Below, one piece after another: positions 1 through 8,582 of a stretch of 64,000 nucleotides of DNA. Source of the DNA: a virus; IMG/VR virus record IMGVR_UViG_3300047322_000561, positions 1 through 64,000 of that record; one strand, written 5' to 3'. Every line of letters begins with the position of its first letter. Position 1 is the stretch's first letter. A program made the position numbers and the translations under genes. The notes under the pieces are model-generated. The model searched no databases. It was not told the DNA's origin and saw only the letters and a list, made by a program, of their open reading frames with translations.

Positions 1-647
1 ACATGATCGAGACCAGCGAGGGCGACGTGCCGATCGAGCGCATCGTGCCGGGCATGCTCGTGCGCACGCACTCAGGCGCGCTGCGATCTGTGCTGCGCCT
101 GAGCGTGCGCTCGTGGCGTGGGGCGCTTGTCGTCGCGACTATCGGCGACGACAAGCGCCTGGAAGCGACGCCAGAGCACGAGGTGCTTACCGGCCGTGGC
201 TGGCAGGCGGCGGAGCGTCTTCGCGTGGGTGACCTGGTCGTGACGCTTGTCTCTGCAGAGCGCCGCTTCACGCCTGCCCTCGTGACGGCGCTCGACCGCG
301 TCGAGTATGACGGCCCGGTGCACAACTTCGCAGTCGCTGTCGACAAGACTTACGTCGTCGGCGGCATCGTCGTGCACAACTGCCTCTGCACGGTGCACGC
401 AGTCATCGACCGCAGTCACTTCGACCGCTCTGCAGACGAAGGTCGCGTGCCTGCAGACATGCAGGACCACGAGTCGCCCGACGCAACGGCCTGGCTCAAG
501 CAGAACCCCGGCAAGGCGCGCGCCATCCTCGGCCCGACCAGACACGCTGCGCTCGAGCGGGGCGTGCAGGTGCTCGAGCCGACCGGGCAGATCAAGCGCG
601 TCAGCGCGCTGGTGCAGCGCAGCAGCAGAAAGGCAGGCGCGCGATGA
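1..647 (+). CDS. MuF-like head morphogenesis protein, 3' part, interrupted by a mini-intein
   Basis: The frame is open from the left edge, so the start lies outside the window. The first ~126 codons are an intein C-terminal portion (annotated separately). The host protein resumes at Cys 381-383 with CLCTVHAVID, matching the conserved Cys-x-Cys end motif of the SPP1 gp7 / Mu gpF head morphogenesis family, and then has the family's usual tail (WLKQNP, ILGPTRHAALERG). Family members are minor head proteins packaged with the portal. It precedes the scaffold and capsid genes, as expected. The frame ends in ATGA, overlapping the next start by 4 bases. The intein identity is strong; the family call rests on about 88 C-terminal residues plus context. 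Confidence 0.8.
   Translation, partial: MIETSEGDVPIERIVPGMLVRTHSGALRSVLRLSVRSWRGALVVATIGDDKRLEATPEHEVLTGRGWQAAERLRVGDLVVTLVSAERRFTPALVTALDRVEYDGPVHNFAVAVDKTYVVGGIVVHNCLCTVHAVIDRSHFDRSADEGRVPADMQDHESPDATAWLKQNPGKARAILGPTRHAALERGVQVLEPTGQIKRVSALVQRSSRKAGAR
3..380 (+). other. Mini-intein (Hint domain), C-terminal ~126 residues
   Basis: Protein-splicing element inside the head morphogenesis gene. Visible signatures are a block-B TPEH motif (TxxH) near residue 61 and a block F/G ending in TYVVGGIVVHN, with the penultimate His and terminal Asn, followed by Cys+1 of the host protein. Only about 60 residues separate blocks B and F, so there is no room for a homing endonuclease. The N-terminal splice junction and its Cys/Ser lie left of the window. 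It interrupts the conserved Cys-x-Cys motif, the usual choice of inteins for an essential site. Confidence 0.85.
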
Positions 648-874
648 TGTCTTACCGGCACTACCGAGGCGGCACCTACACGCTGCTCTGGGTCGCGCGG
701 CTGAGCGAGGACCGCGAGCAGCGCGTCGCCGTCTACGTCTCGCACCAGCTCGGCCAGGTCTGGGTGCGCCCGATCGAGATGTTCCTGGAGCCGGTGCTCT
801 GGCCGGACGGCGTCATGCGCGCGCGCTTCACGCTGCTGTCGCTCGCGCCACCGCTGCCGGCGACCGACCCGTGA
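644..874 (+). CDS. Small DUF1653-like protein
   Basis: 76 residues with the DUF1653 pattern: YRHYRGGTY near the start, then V.V..S, a WVRPIEMF core and a closing RFTLL. The molecular role of this small family, common in bacteria and phages, is not established. The start ATG overlaps the head protein stop (ATGA); a second ATG follows immediately. It is probably translated with the head gene. Confidence 0.7.
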   Translation: MMSYRHYRGGTYTLLWVARLSEDREQRVAVYVSHQLGQVWVRPIEMFLEPVLWPDGVMRARFTLLSLAPPLPATDP

Positions 875-1044
875 CGCTGCTCGCGCTCGACCTGCTCGTT
901 GCCACGCTCATCGCCTGGGGCTACGCGCACGTCGAGTCGCGCTACTGGCCGGCCGTCGCGCTGTTCTGGGCGCTCGAGCTCTGCGTCGACGTCTGGGCGT
1001 ACTGCGCGACGTGTGCGCGAACGGCACGGCAAAACAGGAAGTGA
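871..1044 (+). CDS. Small membrane protein
   Basis: 57 residues from a GTG that overlaps the preceding stop (GTGA). Two hydrophobic stretches (LLALDLLVATLIAWGYA and WPAVALFWALELCVDVWAY) predict one or two membrane helices, followed by a basic tail. No family recognised. A lysis or superinfection role is possible for such late-operon membrane peptides, but nothing shows it. Confidence 0.5.
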   Translation: MTLLALDLLVATLIAWGYAHVESRYWPAVALFWALELCVDVWAYCATCARTARQNRK

Positions 1045-1098
1045 TGGGGCCCGCGTAGCTGTCGCTGCGCAGAGGGTCTCATCCGAGAGAACGCCCCA

Positions 1099-1119
1099 GC
1101 GCCGGGGCAATGTTACGGG
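1099..1119 (+). promoter_or_regulatory. Candidate late-gene regulatory motif, copy 1
   Basis: Lies in the 188-base gap before the scaffold gene. It reads GCGCCGGGG, three variable bases, TGTTACGGG. The same arrangement with the same spacing recurs at 22534-22554 ahead of another late gene block, with 18 of 21 bases identical. No sigma-70-like -35/-10 pair stands out nearby. It could be a phage-specific promoter or activator site. The rest of the gap shows only short GC-rich inverted repeats. Confidence 0.45.
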
Positions 1120-1232
1120 CCCGTGCGGTGCTGTGAAAGCATCCGCGCCAGCGCTGCAGCTCTCACCCGTGAGCTGCCTGAGCGCGTGTTCTCAACGGGG
1201 ATACCGGCCTAGCCGGGGAGACGAGAGCCACC

Positions 1233-2081
1233 ATGCCCATGCCCATCAAGCACGCCCGCAGCCACGCGTACGCCGCCAGCGCCTTTCAGCGCGAGGTGTT
1301 CGACCCGCTGTGCATGCGCGAGCCTGTCGTCCGCAGCGCGACCGTCTGCGGCGCCCTGCCCTGGTTTGCGCTGCGCGACGTGCTGCGCTCGCCAGACCAC
1401 GACCCCGCAGGCGGCGGCAAAACCTTCTCGCAGGAGGAGGTCAATGCGATCGTCGGCGAGCGCGTCGGCAAGCTCAAGACGCAGCTGGACACGGCGACCG
1501 CAGCGCTGAGCGAGCTCGACAGCATCAAGGCCCGGCTGGCTGAGGCGGACGCAGCGCGCGAGGAGCAGCTCGAGCAAGAAAAGCTCAAGGGCAAGACCGA
1601 GCTCGAGAAGCTGCAGCACAACCTGCAGAAGTCGACCGAACAGCGCAAGCAGCTCGAGGCGGACTGGGCCGCGAAGGTCGCCGCCGCTGAGCAGGTCGCA
1701 GCCAAGGCAGCAGACGCGCACCGGGGCTACGTGCAGCGCCACCTGGTCTCGAGCGCGCTTGCAGACGCGGGCATTGCCAAGGGCGCGAGCAAGGCCGCGA
1801 CGCTCACGTTCCTGTCCGAGGCGCAGATCGAGCTCGACGACAACCTCGAGCCCAAGAGCGTCGCAGTCGGCGGCAAGAGCTTCGCGAAGCTCGCCGAGGC
1901 GGCCAAGCAGTACCTCGTCGACAACCCCTACTTCGCGGGCCGGAGCGACGGCGGCAGCGGCGCACCGCGCTCGCCGCTCGGCGGCAATGGCAGTCCGCAG
2001 ACCGTCGACCAGCACCCCAACATCGACAGCCTGCTCTCCGCAGGTCTCAGCGCACAAGCACAGGCCAAAAACTCTTCGTGA
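1233..2081 (+). CDS. Scaffold protein (GP20-like)
   Basis: 282 residues. The middle (about 75-175) is Glu/Lys/Gln/Ala-rich and predicted coiled coil, starting with KTFSQEEVNAIVGERVGKLK, the usual opening of phage GP20-type scaffold proteins. The C-terminal part has the frequent ..YLVDNPYF.. motif and a disordered Gly/Ser tail. Scaffolds guide procapsid assembly and are lost before DNA packaging. A purine-rich GGAGACGAGAG lies before the ATG; a second ATG two codons on is possible. It sits directly before the major capsid gene, with an inverted nuclease gene inserted between them. Confidence 0.8.
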   Translation: MPMPIKHARSHAYAASAFQREVFDPLCMREPVVRSATVCGALPWFALRDVLRSPDHDPAGGGKTFSQEEVNAIVGERVGKLKTQLDTATAALSELDSIKARLAEADAAREEQLEQEKLKGKTELEKLQHNLQKSTEQRKQLEADWAAKVAAAEQVAAKAADAHRGYVQRHLVSSALADAGIAKGASKAATLTFLSEAQIELDDNLEPKSVAVGGKSFAKLAEAAKQYLVDNPYFAGRSDGGSGAPRSPLGGNGSPQTVDQHPNIDSLLSAGLSAQAQAKNSS

Positions 2082-2088
2082 CGGGAGA

Positions 2089-2652
2089 CTACCCTGCAGA
2101 CGCTTTCAACATTGGCAGATGCTTCCACTTCCGACCCGTCACGACGCGGTGCGCTGTCGTGTGGTCGACGTGAAACCAGCCAGCAAGCGTCTTCTCGTGG
2201 ACTTCGTGCGCGACGTGCAGGTACCGCATCAGCATCACGTGAGCGTCGGTTAGGCGCGCTCGGTGATGCCTCTGCCCGTGGTACTCGGTGCCGTGCGCAG
2301 CGCGGTCTGCTGCGTTCTCCTGAGCAGTGCCCCAGCGAAGGTTTTCGAGACGGTTGTTCGTCGGGTCCCGGTCAGGGAAGTGGCACGCCTGAAGGCCAGG
2401 AGGGCGCGCGCCGACGAACGCTTCCAGTACGAGGCAGTGCACGCCTACGGGGCGACTTTGCTCGCCTGATTTCAGGCTTAGCGACACAACCAGGTGCCCG
2501 TACTGGTTACCGGGATACTGACGCAGCAGGCGCGGCTCTCGCCGGACGCCACCCTGGAAGTCTCGCCAGCTGCGCACGCGACCTTGGTCGCTCACTTCGT
2601 ACTTCTCAAAACCGACAGTTGGCAACCAACGCTCAGACTCAGGTGCATCCAT
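2089..2652 (-). CDS. HNH homing endonuclease with NUMOD4 motif
   Basis: An N-terminal NUMOD4-type segment (ERWLPTVGFEKYEVSDQG) precedes an HNH core (VHCLVLEAF, QACHFPDRDPTNNRLENLRW, with His/Asn metal-site residues) and a C-terminal helix-turn-helix-like region. This is a free-standing homing endonuclease of the phage type. It lies antisense between scaffold and capsid, the only minus-strand gene in that block apart from tnpB, so it is an insertion. The ATG at 2652 is chosen because the NUMOD4 motif starts just after it. A start at 2694 would add 14 unconserved residues and abut the capsid start. Confidence 0.85.
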   Translation of the reverse strand: MDAPESERWLPTVGFEKYEVSDQGRVRSWRDFQGGVRREPRLLRQYPGNQYGHLVVSLSLKSGEQSRPVGVHCLVLEAFVGARPPGLQACHFPDRDPTNNRLENLRWGTAQENAADRAAHGTEYHGQRHHRARLTDAHVMLMRYLHVAHEVHEKTLAGWFHVDHTTAHRVVTGRKWKHLPMLKASAG

Positions 2653-2693
2653 TGCCTGCAGTGTACCTGAGCATCTGAAAGGCGGGTATTCCA

Positions 2694-3968
2694 TTGAGTT
2701 TTACTCTGTACGAAGCGGCTAAGATCGCCCGAAACCCACTCACTCGCGGCGTGTTCCTCGGCATCGCTGTCACCAACGAGCTCTTCAGCCGAATGCAGTT
2801 CGTGCCGAAGTCTGGCTCCGCGTGGACATACGCTCGAGAGAAGGCGCTGCCCACGATCGAGTTCGTCGATCCCGCCAACCCCGTCACCGTCGAGTCGTCC
2901 GCGACGTTCGACGACGTGACCGTGCCGCTGCGTCTCATCGAGACCGACGTCGACGTGCTCAACACGACGCTCAACCAGAACGACCCGAACGGCGACCCGC
3001 GCGCCATCCAGCTCAAGCAGAAGCTCAAGGCGCTGGGCATGAAGCTGCAGGACCGCATGTTCGGCGGCGGCTACGTGACGAGCGCGACGTTCGATCGCCC
3101 GGCCGTGTCGCCTGCCGCAGCGCTCGTGTTCGTCAGCGCCAGCGCGCACACAGACTCGTTCCGGTTCGGGCCGGGTGACATCAAGTACACGCACGCCGGC
3201 ACGCTCTGGAGCTACCGCGCGCCCGGCGACCGTACGTTCGGCGCGCCCGTCGCTGTCGCTGCGAACTCGACCAACGTCGTGCTCAGCTCCGACAACCCCA
3301 ACAAGAAGATCGTTCTCAACATCACGGTCGCCAGCGCGACTGCAGACGGCGTCGTGTCGGTCAACTTCGCGACGACCACGCACGAGTTCGACGGTCTGCC
3401 GAAGCTCTGCCCCGCGACGCAGACCGTCGCGTCGACCGGCGTAGACGGCGACGCGCTGAGCTTCGACGTCATGGACCAGCTGCTCTTCGAGAAGCTCAAG
3501 GAGCGCGATAACGCCTGCTTCTTCATGAACAGCAAGCTCAAGCGCAAGTTCATGGCGCTCGCGCGTAGCGCAGCGGGCGGCATGATGCCCGAGCAGTTGG
3601 CCATCCCAGTGCTCGGGATGAACGGGCAGCCCTCGCAGATTCTGGTGCCGCACTACAACGGCTATCCGATCTTCCAGGTCGACGACGTGCCGAGCAACGA
3701 GGCCAAGGGCGCGAGCACGAACCTGTCGTCGCTGTACATCGCATCTCTGGCTGCAGAGCAGGGTCTGTACTTCGGCGTGCAGCAGGAGAGCGAGCAGGCG
3801 CTGGCGAACCTGACGCCGTTCGACGCGCTGATCGGCGGCGTGAAGATGTACGACATCGGGCAGCTCGAGGCGAAGGCGGCGTTCCGCACGCGCCTCGAGT
3901 GGTACGGCTCGCTCGCACTCGGCACCGAGTACGCCATCGCGCGCGCCTCCGAGATCAAGACCACCTGA
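2694..3968 (+). CDS. Major capsid protein
   Basis: 424 residues, following scaffold and preceding connector genes. The protein looks like an HK97-fold capsid: an early E-loop-like region with many charged residues, a long Thr/Ala-rich middle and conserved-looking ends (YPIFQVDDVP, GLYFGVQQE, RLEWYGSLALGTEYAIAR). It starts at TTG, with GGCGGG about seven bases upstream; no ATG or GTG lies close by in frame. This ribosome site lies next to the 5' end of the inverted nuclease gene, so the insertion had to leave it intact. No proteolytic prodomain was identified. Confidence 0.85.
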   Translation: MSFTLYEAAKIARNPLTRGVFLGIAVTNELFSRMQFVPKSGSAWTYAREKALPTIEFVDPANPVTVESSATFDDVTVPLRLIETDVDVLNTTLNQNDPNGDPRAIQLKQKLKALGMKLQDRMFGGGYVTSATFDRPAVSPAAALVFVSASAHTDSFRFGPGDIKYTHAGTLWSYRAPGDRTFGAPVAVAANSTNVVLSSDNPNKKIVLNITVASATADGVVSVNFATTTHEFDGLPKLCPATQTVASTGVDGDALSFDVMDQLLFEKLKERDNACFFMNSKLKRKFMALARSAAGGMMPEQLAIPVLGMNGQPSQILVPHYNGYPIFQVDDVPSNEAKGASTNLSSLYIASLAAEQGLYFGVQQESEQALANLTPFDALIGGVKMYDIGQLEAKAAFRTRLEWYGSLALGTEYAIARASEIKTT

Positions 3969-4007
3969 CCTGCAGCGCTGCGCGCGCGCAGCAGGAGCTC
4001 GACGCCC

Positions 4008-5201
4008 ATGGCACTCTCGCTAACCGACGTCCCGTATGAGCCAGCGACCCAGTACACGGATCGCTGGCTGTTCGTGCTCAGCGACGAGCTACAGGGCGAG
4101 CACGGCGGCACCTTCTTCGAGCTCGGCGTCGCGACACGCGAGGTCGACGTGCGCTGTCTGCGCAAGTTCATCTGCGCGCACCCGGTCGAGGGCGCGCGGC
4201 GCACCTTCGGCGAGCGCCTCGACCTCGGCGACTGCACCAAGCTCGGCAAGCCGCCCAAGCCGCCTGACCCTGGCGAAGGCGAAGAGGGCGGCGGCGAAGA
4301 GAGCGGCGAAGGCGAAGGCGAAGGCGAAGGCCCCATCGGCGGCACGCTGCCCACTGCGCCCGGCGTCGACAACGCCTTGCCAGGTGAACAGCCCGGCATC
4401 GACCACGAGCTACCTGGCGAGCGCCCTCCCATCGGCAGCACGCTGCCAGAGGGGCCGGCGATCGACAACGAGCTGCCGCGCCCTGGACTGCCGCCGCTGG
4501 GCAGCACGCTGCCAGAGGGGCCAGGCATCGACAACACGCTGCCGCGCCCTGAGCTACCTGACGAGCTGCCGCCGCTGGGCACGACGCTTCCGACGCGCCC
4601 TGGCGTCGACAACGAACTGCCCGGCGAGCAGCCCGGCATCGACAACGAGCTGCCGCCCGACCGTCCGCCCATCGGCGTGACGCTGCCCGAGGGGCCGCGC
4701 CCCGGCAACGAGCTGCCGCGTCCCGAGCTGCCGGACGAGCTGCCGCCGTTCGGCACGACGCTGCCCGAGCGGCCCGAGGGCGGCAACCTGCCAGCCATCC
4801 CCGAGGCTGGGCAAGAGCTACCGGGCGAGCAGCCCGGCATCGACAACGAGCTGCCGCCTGAGCTGCCGCCCATCGGCAGCACGCTGCCGGAGCGTCCTGG
4901 CATCGACAACGAACTGCCTCGTCCAGAGCTGCCCGACGAGCTGCCGCCCTTCGGAACGACGCTGCCCACCCGGCCTGGCGTCGACAACGAGCTCCCTGGC
5001 GAACAGCCGGACATCGACAACGAACTGCCGCCCGAGCCGCCTCCCATCGGCACGACGCTGCCGACGCGGCCAGGCATCGACAACGTGCTGCCCGAGCCTG
5101 AGCCGCCGCCTGCTGCTCGCGAGCGCGCGCCCATCCCGCCGCCGCCGAAGCCCAGCTGGAGCGAGAAGCTCACGGGCAAGGGCAAGGGCAAGAGCAAGTG
5201 A
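4008..5201 (+). CDS. Proline-rich tandem-repeat protein between capsid and connector
   Basis: 397 residues. The first ~80 (to GDCTKLG) look globular. Then come an acidic Gly/Glu linker and about 260 residues of imperfect repeats built on G-x-TLP-(x)2-PG-(I/V)-DNELP and GEQPGIDNELP units, ending in a Lys-rich tail. Position suggests a head-associated protein, perhaps a decoration or head-fibre protein displayed on the capsid, but no family is recognised. The repeat is acidic and likely disordered or polyproline-like. The stop overlaps the next start. Confidence 0.65.
   Translation: MALSLTDVPYEPATQYTDRWLFVLSDELQGEHGGTFFELGVATREVDVRCLRKFICAHPVEGARRTFGERLDLGDCTKLGKPPKPPDPGEGEEGGGEESGEGEGEGEGPIGGTLPTAPGVDNALPGEQPGIDHELPGERPPIGSTLPEGPAIDNELPRPGLPPLGSTLPEGPGIDNTLPRPELPDELPPLGTTLPTRPGVDNELPGEQPGIDNELPPDRPPIGVTLPEGPRPGNELPRPELPDELPPFGTTLPERPEGGNLPAIPEAGQELPGEQPGIDNELPPELPPIGSTLPERPGIDNELPRPELPDELPPFGTTLPTRPGVDNELPGEQPDIDNELPPEPPPIGTTLPTRPGIDNVLPEPEPPPAARERAPIPPPPKPSWSEKLTGKGKGKSK
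4332..5102 (+). repeat. Coding tandem repeats (PGIDNELP-type)
   Basis: About nine G-x-TLP units and four GEQPGIDNELP units alternate in a higher-order pattern with PELPDELPP spacers. DNA-level copies remain very similar, so array length could change by recombination. Such arrays often vary between related phages. Confidence 0.7.
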
Positions 5202-5641
5202 TCACCTACGTCGCCGACTTCGACTCCTTCCATGCTGCGTTCGCGCAGCTCGAGGGAGCGCTGCAGCTGCGCTTGAAGCAGGGCCTGGACCTGACGCTCG
5301 AGAGCATCGCTGCGCGCGCGAAGCAGACGACGACGTTTACCGACCGCACGGGCGCGCTGCGCAACTCCATCCAGTCAGACGGCGTGCAGGAGGAGGGCGA
5401 CGAGCTCGTGGGTATCGTGAGCTTCGCCGCGACGAGCGAGGCGAAGCTGCGTAAGAAGCGCGGCAACACGCGCCGCTCGATGGGCAAGGGCTACCCGTAC
5501 GGCCTGGCCCAAGAGTTCGGCACGCGCACCGGCGTGCGTGAAAAGCGCTTCATCCGCGACGCCATCGACGACGAGGACGGCGAGATCCTCGAGAGCGCCA
5601 TGGCGCGCGCGTTTCGAGACTGCGGCTTCGAGGTGGTCTGA
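5198..5641 (+). CDS. HK97 gp10-like neck / head-tail connector protein
   Basis: 147 residues with the family's usual features: an N-terminal helix, TGALRNSI near residue 50, and YGLAQEFGTRTG...RFIRDAI near the end. Members cap the neck or join head to tail. It overlaps the repeat gene upstream and the next start downstream (TGATG), within the connector gene block. Confidence 0.75.
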   Translation: MITYVADFDSFHAAFAQLEGALQLRLKQGLDLTLESIAARAKQTTTFTDRTGALRNSIQSDGVQEEGDELVGIVSFAATSEAKLRKKRGNTRRSMGKGYPYGLAQEFGTRTGVREKRFIRDAIDDEDGEILESAMARAFRDCGFEVV

Positions 5642-6033
5642 TGGCGCTCGCCGTCGACAGCATCTGCACCGACACGGACCTTGCCAACCAGGTCGGCGGT
5701 CTGTCCGAGCTCAACCGCATCAACAAGGACCAGCCGACGCGCGACGTCTTCCGCCAGGCTGCGCTCGCTGATGCGCTCGCCGCGCTGGCCTCGCGCTCTC
5801 CGCCCCTGCACGAGACTGACCTCGCCAACCCAGTCGAGCTCAAGCTCGCCGTCTGCTACCGCGCGCTGAGTAAGATCTACTTCGCAGCGATGGCGGCCGA
5901 GGACGACCGCAATCACACGCTCGCCAAGAACTACGAGCGCGAGTACCTCGGCGCCATTCGCGGGCGCTTCACGCCGGCAAGCGGCGGCGGCGGCACCGTC
6001 GGCGGCGGCACCTTCCCCTTCGAGCGGAGGTAG
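5641..6033 (+). CDS. Head-tail connector, Mu gp36-like
   Basis: 130 residues, largely helical, with a VELKLAVCYRALSKIYF segment and a Gly-rich C-terminal tail. In Mu the order is gp36 (DUF1320), gp37, gp38, sheath, and this gene is in the gp36 place. Assignment rests mainly on order and helical pattern. It is translationally coupled to the gene before. Confidence 0.55.
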   Translation: MALAVDSICTDTDLANQVGGLSELNRINKDQPTRDVFRQAALADALAALASRSPPLHETDLANPVELKLAVCYRALSKIYFAAMAAEDDRNHTLAKNYEREYLGAIRGRFTPASGGGGTVGGGTFPFERR

Positions 6034-6036
6034 CTC

Positions 6037-6747
6037 GTGGCGGACAACGCGCTCGACTCCCTGCCCGACCCGCTCATCACGCCGATCCTGGCGCTGCTGT
6101 ACGACGCCATCAATGCAGACCTCACCGCCGAGATGACGGCCGCCGGCGTGCCGCCTGACCTGCTCGAGCCCGCGGTGCAGACGACGTGCAAGGTGCCGTT
6201 CACGCTCGGCATGGAAGGCTCGGGCGTCTTGCCTGCGCTGCACTGCTACCGCGTTCGTACGCGCTCGGTGCAGACGACGATGTATTACCTGGACCACGGC
6301 AGCACGCTGCAGTTCGCGTACGCGACGCCGCCGACCGGGCGCGACATGCTCGACGTGCGCTGGCCGCTGCTCGACCGCGTCTGGCACGCGCTCATCCGCA
6401 CGCTCGTGCGCGGCAGTCACCCTGCGCATCAGGGCGGCGCGGACGTGCTGCTCGAGGCAGGCGTCGTGCGCATCCTTCGGCAGACCGCGATCAAGCGCGA
6501 GCTGTTCACGCCGGACGGACAGCAGACCTTCCCCGGCTTCGTCGCCGAGGTCGATGTCATCTGGCGCGATGACAACGACCAGGACCAAGGGCCGTTCTAC
6601 CCGGCGCTGAGCTTCGACGCGCAGCTCTACACCGACAACGAAGACACCTCGCAGGACCCCGACGTCATCGCGCGCGTGCTGACCGACGCAGGCGAGGCGG
6701 ACCCTGCCGGCAAGGACTTTCCGCGACCCCCAGACTGGAGCCTCTAA
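6037..6747 (+). CDS. Mu gp37-like tail completion protein
   Basis: 236 residues from GTG, 3 bases after the previous stop. It occupies the Mu gp37 position, two genes before the sheath. The N-terminal half contains the hydrophobic PLITPILALLYDAI segment; the middle is beta-rich. Sequence alone does not fix the family. A tail terminator or completion role is inferred from synteny. Confidence 0.5.
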   Translation: MADNALDSLPDPLITPILALLYDAINADLTAEMTAAGVPPDLLEPAVQTTCKVPFTLGMEGSGVLPALHCYRVRTRSVQTTMYYLDHGSTLQFAYATPPTGRDMLDVRWPLLDRVWHALIRTLVRGSHPAHQGGADVLLEAGVVRILRQTAIKRELFTPDGQQTFPGFVAEVDVIWRDDNDQDQGPFYPALSFDAQLYTDNEDTSQDPDVIARVLTDAGEADPAGKDFPRPPDWSL

Positions 6748-7085
6748 TGTCAGACACGATCAAGGTGCAAGCCGTGGACGGCGCAGTCCTGCCGGTCGAG
6801 CGCGGCCACGGCTACGTCGGCTACACGCAGTGTGCAGCGGACGACCCGGAGGCCGACCACGTCATCGGCACCGTGTGCGGGCTCAAGCGCGTGCCGACGC
6901 CTGTCGAGGTGCCGAACACGCTCTACTACCGCTGCGCGGTCAACGTGGGCGACCTGGTCGCGGTGCAGTCCGATCCACCACCACCCGAGCTCGAGGACGA
7001 GTCCGAGACTGAGTCGCGTCTCGAGGAGCTCGAGCGCTTCGAGCCTGAAGATGAGCAGCAGCCCGCTGCAGAGAGCGAGGTCTGA
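6747..7085 (+). CDS. Mu gp38-like (DUF2635-like) small tail protein
   Basis: 112 residues with the VQAVDGAVLPVERG opening and a ..YYRCAVNVGDLVAV ending of the core, then an acidic tail. DUF2635 proteins always lie just before the Mu-type tail sheath, as here. Function unknown. The start overlaps the preceding stop. Confidence 0.6.
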   Translation: MSDTIKVQAVDGAVLPVERGHGYVGYTQCAADDPEADHVIGTVCGLKRVPTPVEVPNTLYYRCAVNVGDLVAVQSDPPPPELEDESETESRLEELERFEPEDEQQPAAESEV

Positions 7086-7088
7086 GTC

Positions 7089-8558
7089 ATGCCCATGCAA
7101 AGCATTCTCGCGGCAGGCGACAAGCGCCCCGGCGTCTACACCAAGGTCTGGCTCGGCGTCGGCCTGCGCGCGACAGGCGACAGCACGCGCCACGTCGAGC
7201 TGTTCGGCAACAAGCTGCCCATCGGCTCCGCGGTCGCGAACACCGAGTACGACGTCTACTCCGAGGACGACGCGCGCTCGCTGTTCGGCGCAGGCTCAGA
7301 GCTACACCTGATGGTCAAGGCGGCCATCGCTGCGTGGGCCGGCGTGACGCTCAAGTGCATCGTCATCGCGGAGTCGGCGGGCGCCGCAGCGAGCGGCACG
7401 ATTATCTTCTCGGTCATCGCGAATGCGAACGGCACCGGCTACGTGACCGTGCTCGGCGAGGAGATCGAGTTTCCGATCACGGCAGCCGACACGCCGACCA
7501 TCATCGGCGACAACGCCATCGCAGCCATCAACGCGAAGGGCGACTGGCCTGTCACGGCGACCAACGCAGCCGGCACGCTTACTGTGTCAGCGCGTCAGAA
7601 GGGCCCGCGCGGCAACTACATCGCGGTGCGCGCGCGCGTAAGCGGCGGCATCGGCGTGCTCTGCGCGCCGCCCGTAGGCGGCTACCTGACGCTCGGCACG
7701 ACGTCAGACGACCCGCAGACGGCGCTCGACGTCATCGCGTCTGTGCAGCGGCGCTACCTGGTCGCGCCGTACAGCGACCCGACCAACCTCACGAAGTTTC
7801 AGACGCACGTCGATGCGCAGGACGAGCCCGAGGTGGGCCATCGCAAGCAGATGGTCTGGGCGAACCTCGACACGCTCGCCAACGCGACAGGCGTGGTCAC
7901 GGGGCGCAACTTCGGACGCGGGCAGTGCGGCTGGATGTATAACTCCGACCTGCCCTGCTCGATGATGGCGGCAGGTCTCGCCGCGCGTCGCGCAGCGGGC
8001 GAGTCGACTAGCTGCGCGCACAACTTCAACGGCGAGACGGTCGGCGGGCTCAAGGCGCAGTACCGCGTCGCAGACCGGCCCAACTCGTCGCAGCTGCAGG
8101 CGGCGCTCAACAACGGCGTCACGCCGCTGCAGAGCGCAGACGACGGCTCGGCGTACATCGTCCGGTCGATCACCACGCACAGCCGCGACACGCTCGGCAA
8201 CGCCGACTACCGCGTGCTGGACACGCTCAAGGTCTCGATCACCGACGAGGCTGCAGACCGCGTCGAGACTGAGTTCTGGGACCGGTACCGCACGTTCAAC
8301 GCGTCGCAGGACCCGCCCGAGGGCGAGCCGAGCGCGCCGGGCGTGGTCACGCCATCGATGTGCGAGGACCTCGCGTACGAGATTCTGACCGGCATGGAGA
8401 GCGAGGGTCTGCTCGAGTCCGGCTCGGTCGAGCGCCTCAAGGATCAAATCATCTGGGAGCTGTCGACGGTCAGCGCCGGCCGCTTCAACGGCGTCATGCT
8501 GCTCGACGCTGTCGAGTGGGCAAACCAGTTCGCGACGAGCGTGCTCCAGGTCGGCTGA
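7089..8558 (+). CDS. Tail sheath protein (Mu gpL-like)
   Basis: 489 residues, the usual length for Mu-type sheaths. It has the early KRPGVY motif, a middle domain with Ala/Gly-rich beta segments, and a C-terminal contractile core (VLDTLKVSITDEA, AYEILTGMESEGLLE, MLLDAVEWANQ). Sheath subunits form the contractile outer tube. The gene is followed at once by the tube gene, which supports the call and places the phage among the myoviruses. Confidence 0.9.
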   Translation: MPMQSILAAGDKRPGVYTKVWLGVGLRATGDSTRHVELFGNKLPIGSAVANTEYDVYSEDDARSLFGAGSELHLMVKAAIAAWAGVTLKCIVIAESAGAAASGTIIFSVIANANGTGYVTVLGEEIEFPITAADTPTIIGDNAIAAINAKGDWPVTATNAAGTLTVSARQKGPRGNYIAVRARVSGGIGVLCAPPVGGYLTLGTTSDDPQTALDVIASVQRRYLVAPYSDPTNLTKFQTHVDAQDEPEVGHRKQMVWANLDTLANATGVVTGRNFGRGQCGWMYNSDLPCSMMAAGLAARRAAGESTSCAHNFNGETVGGLKAQYRVADRPNSSQLQAALNNGVTPLQSADDGSAYIVRSITTHSRDTLGNADYRVLDTLKVSITDEAADRVETEFWDRYRTFNASQDPPEGEPSAPGVVTPSMCEDLAYEILTGMESEGLLESGSVERLKDQIIWELSTVSAGRFNGVMLLDAVEWANQFATSVLQVG

Positions 8559-8582
8559 GGCTGAAAGAGAAGAGGTCTCCGC

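Noticed and set aside
4332-5102. CRISPR-like repeats
   Set aside because: Repeats are in frame, encode PGIDNELP units and have no unique equal-length spacers.
3662-5233. 523-codon minus-strand frame, Ser/Gly/Pro-rich
   Set aside because: Antisense of the proline-rich repeat gene; the repeats in it are only the mirror of the plus-strand repeats.
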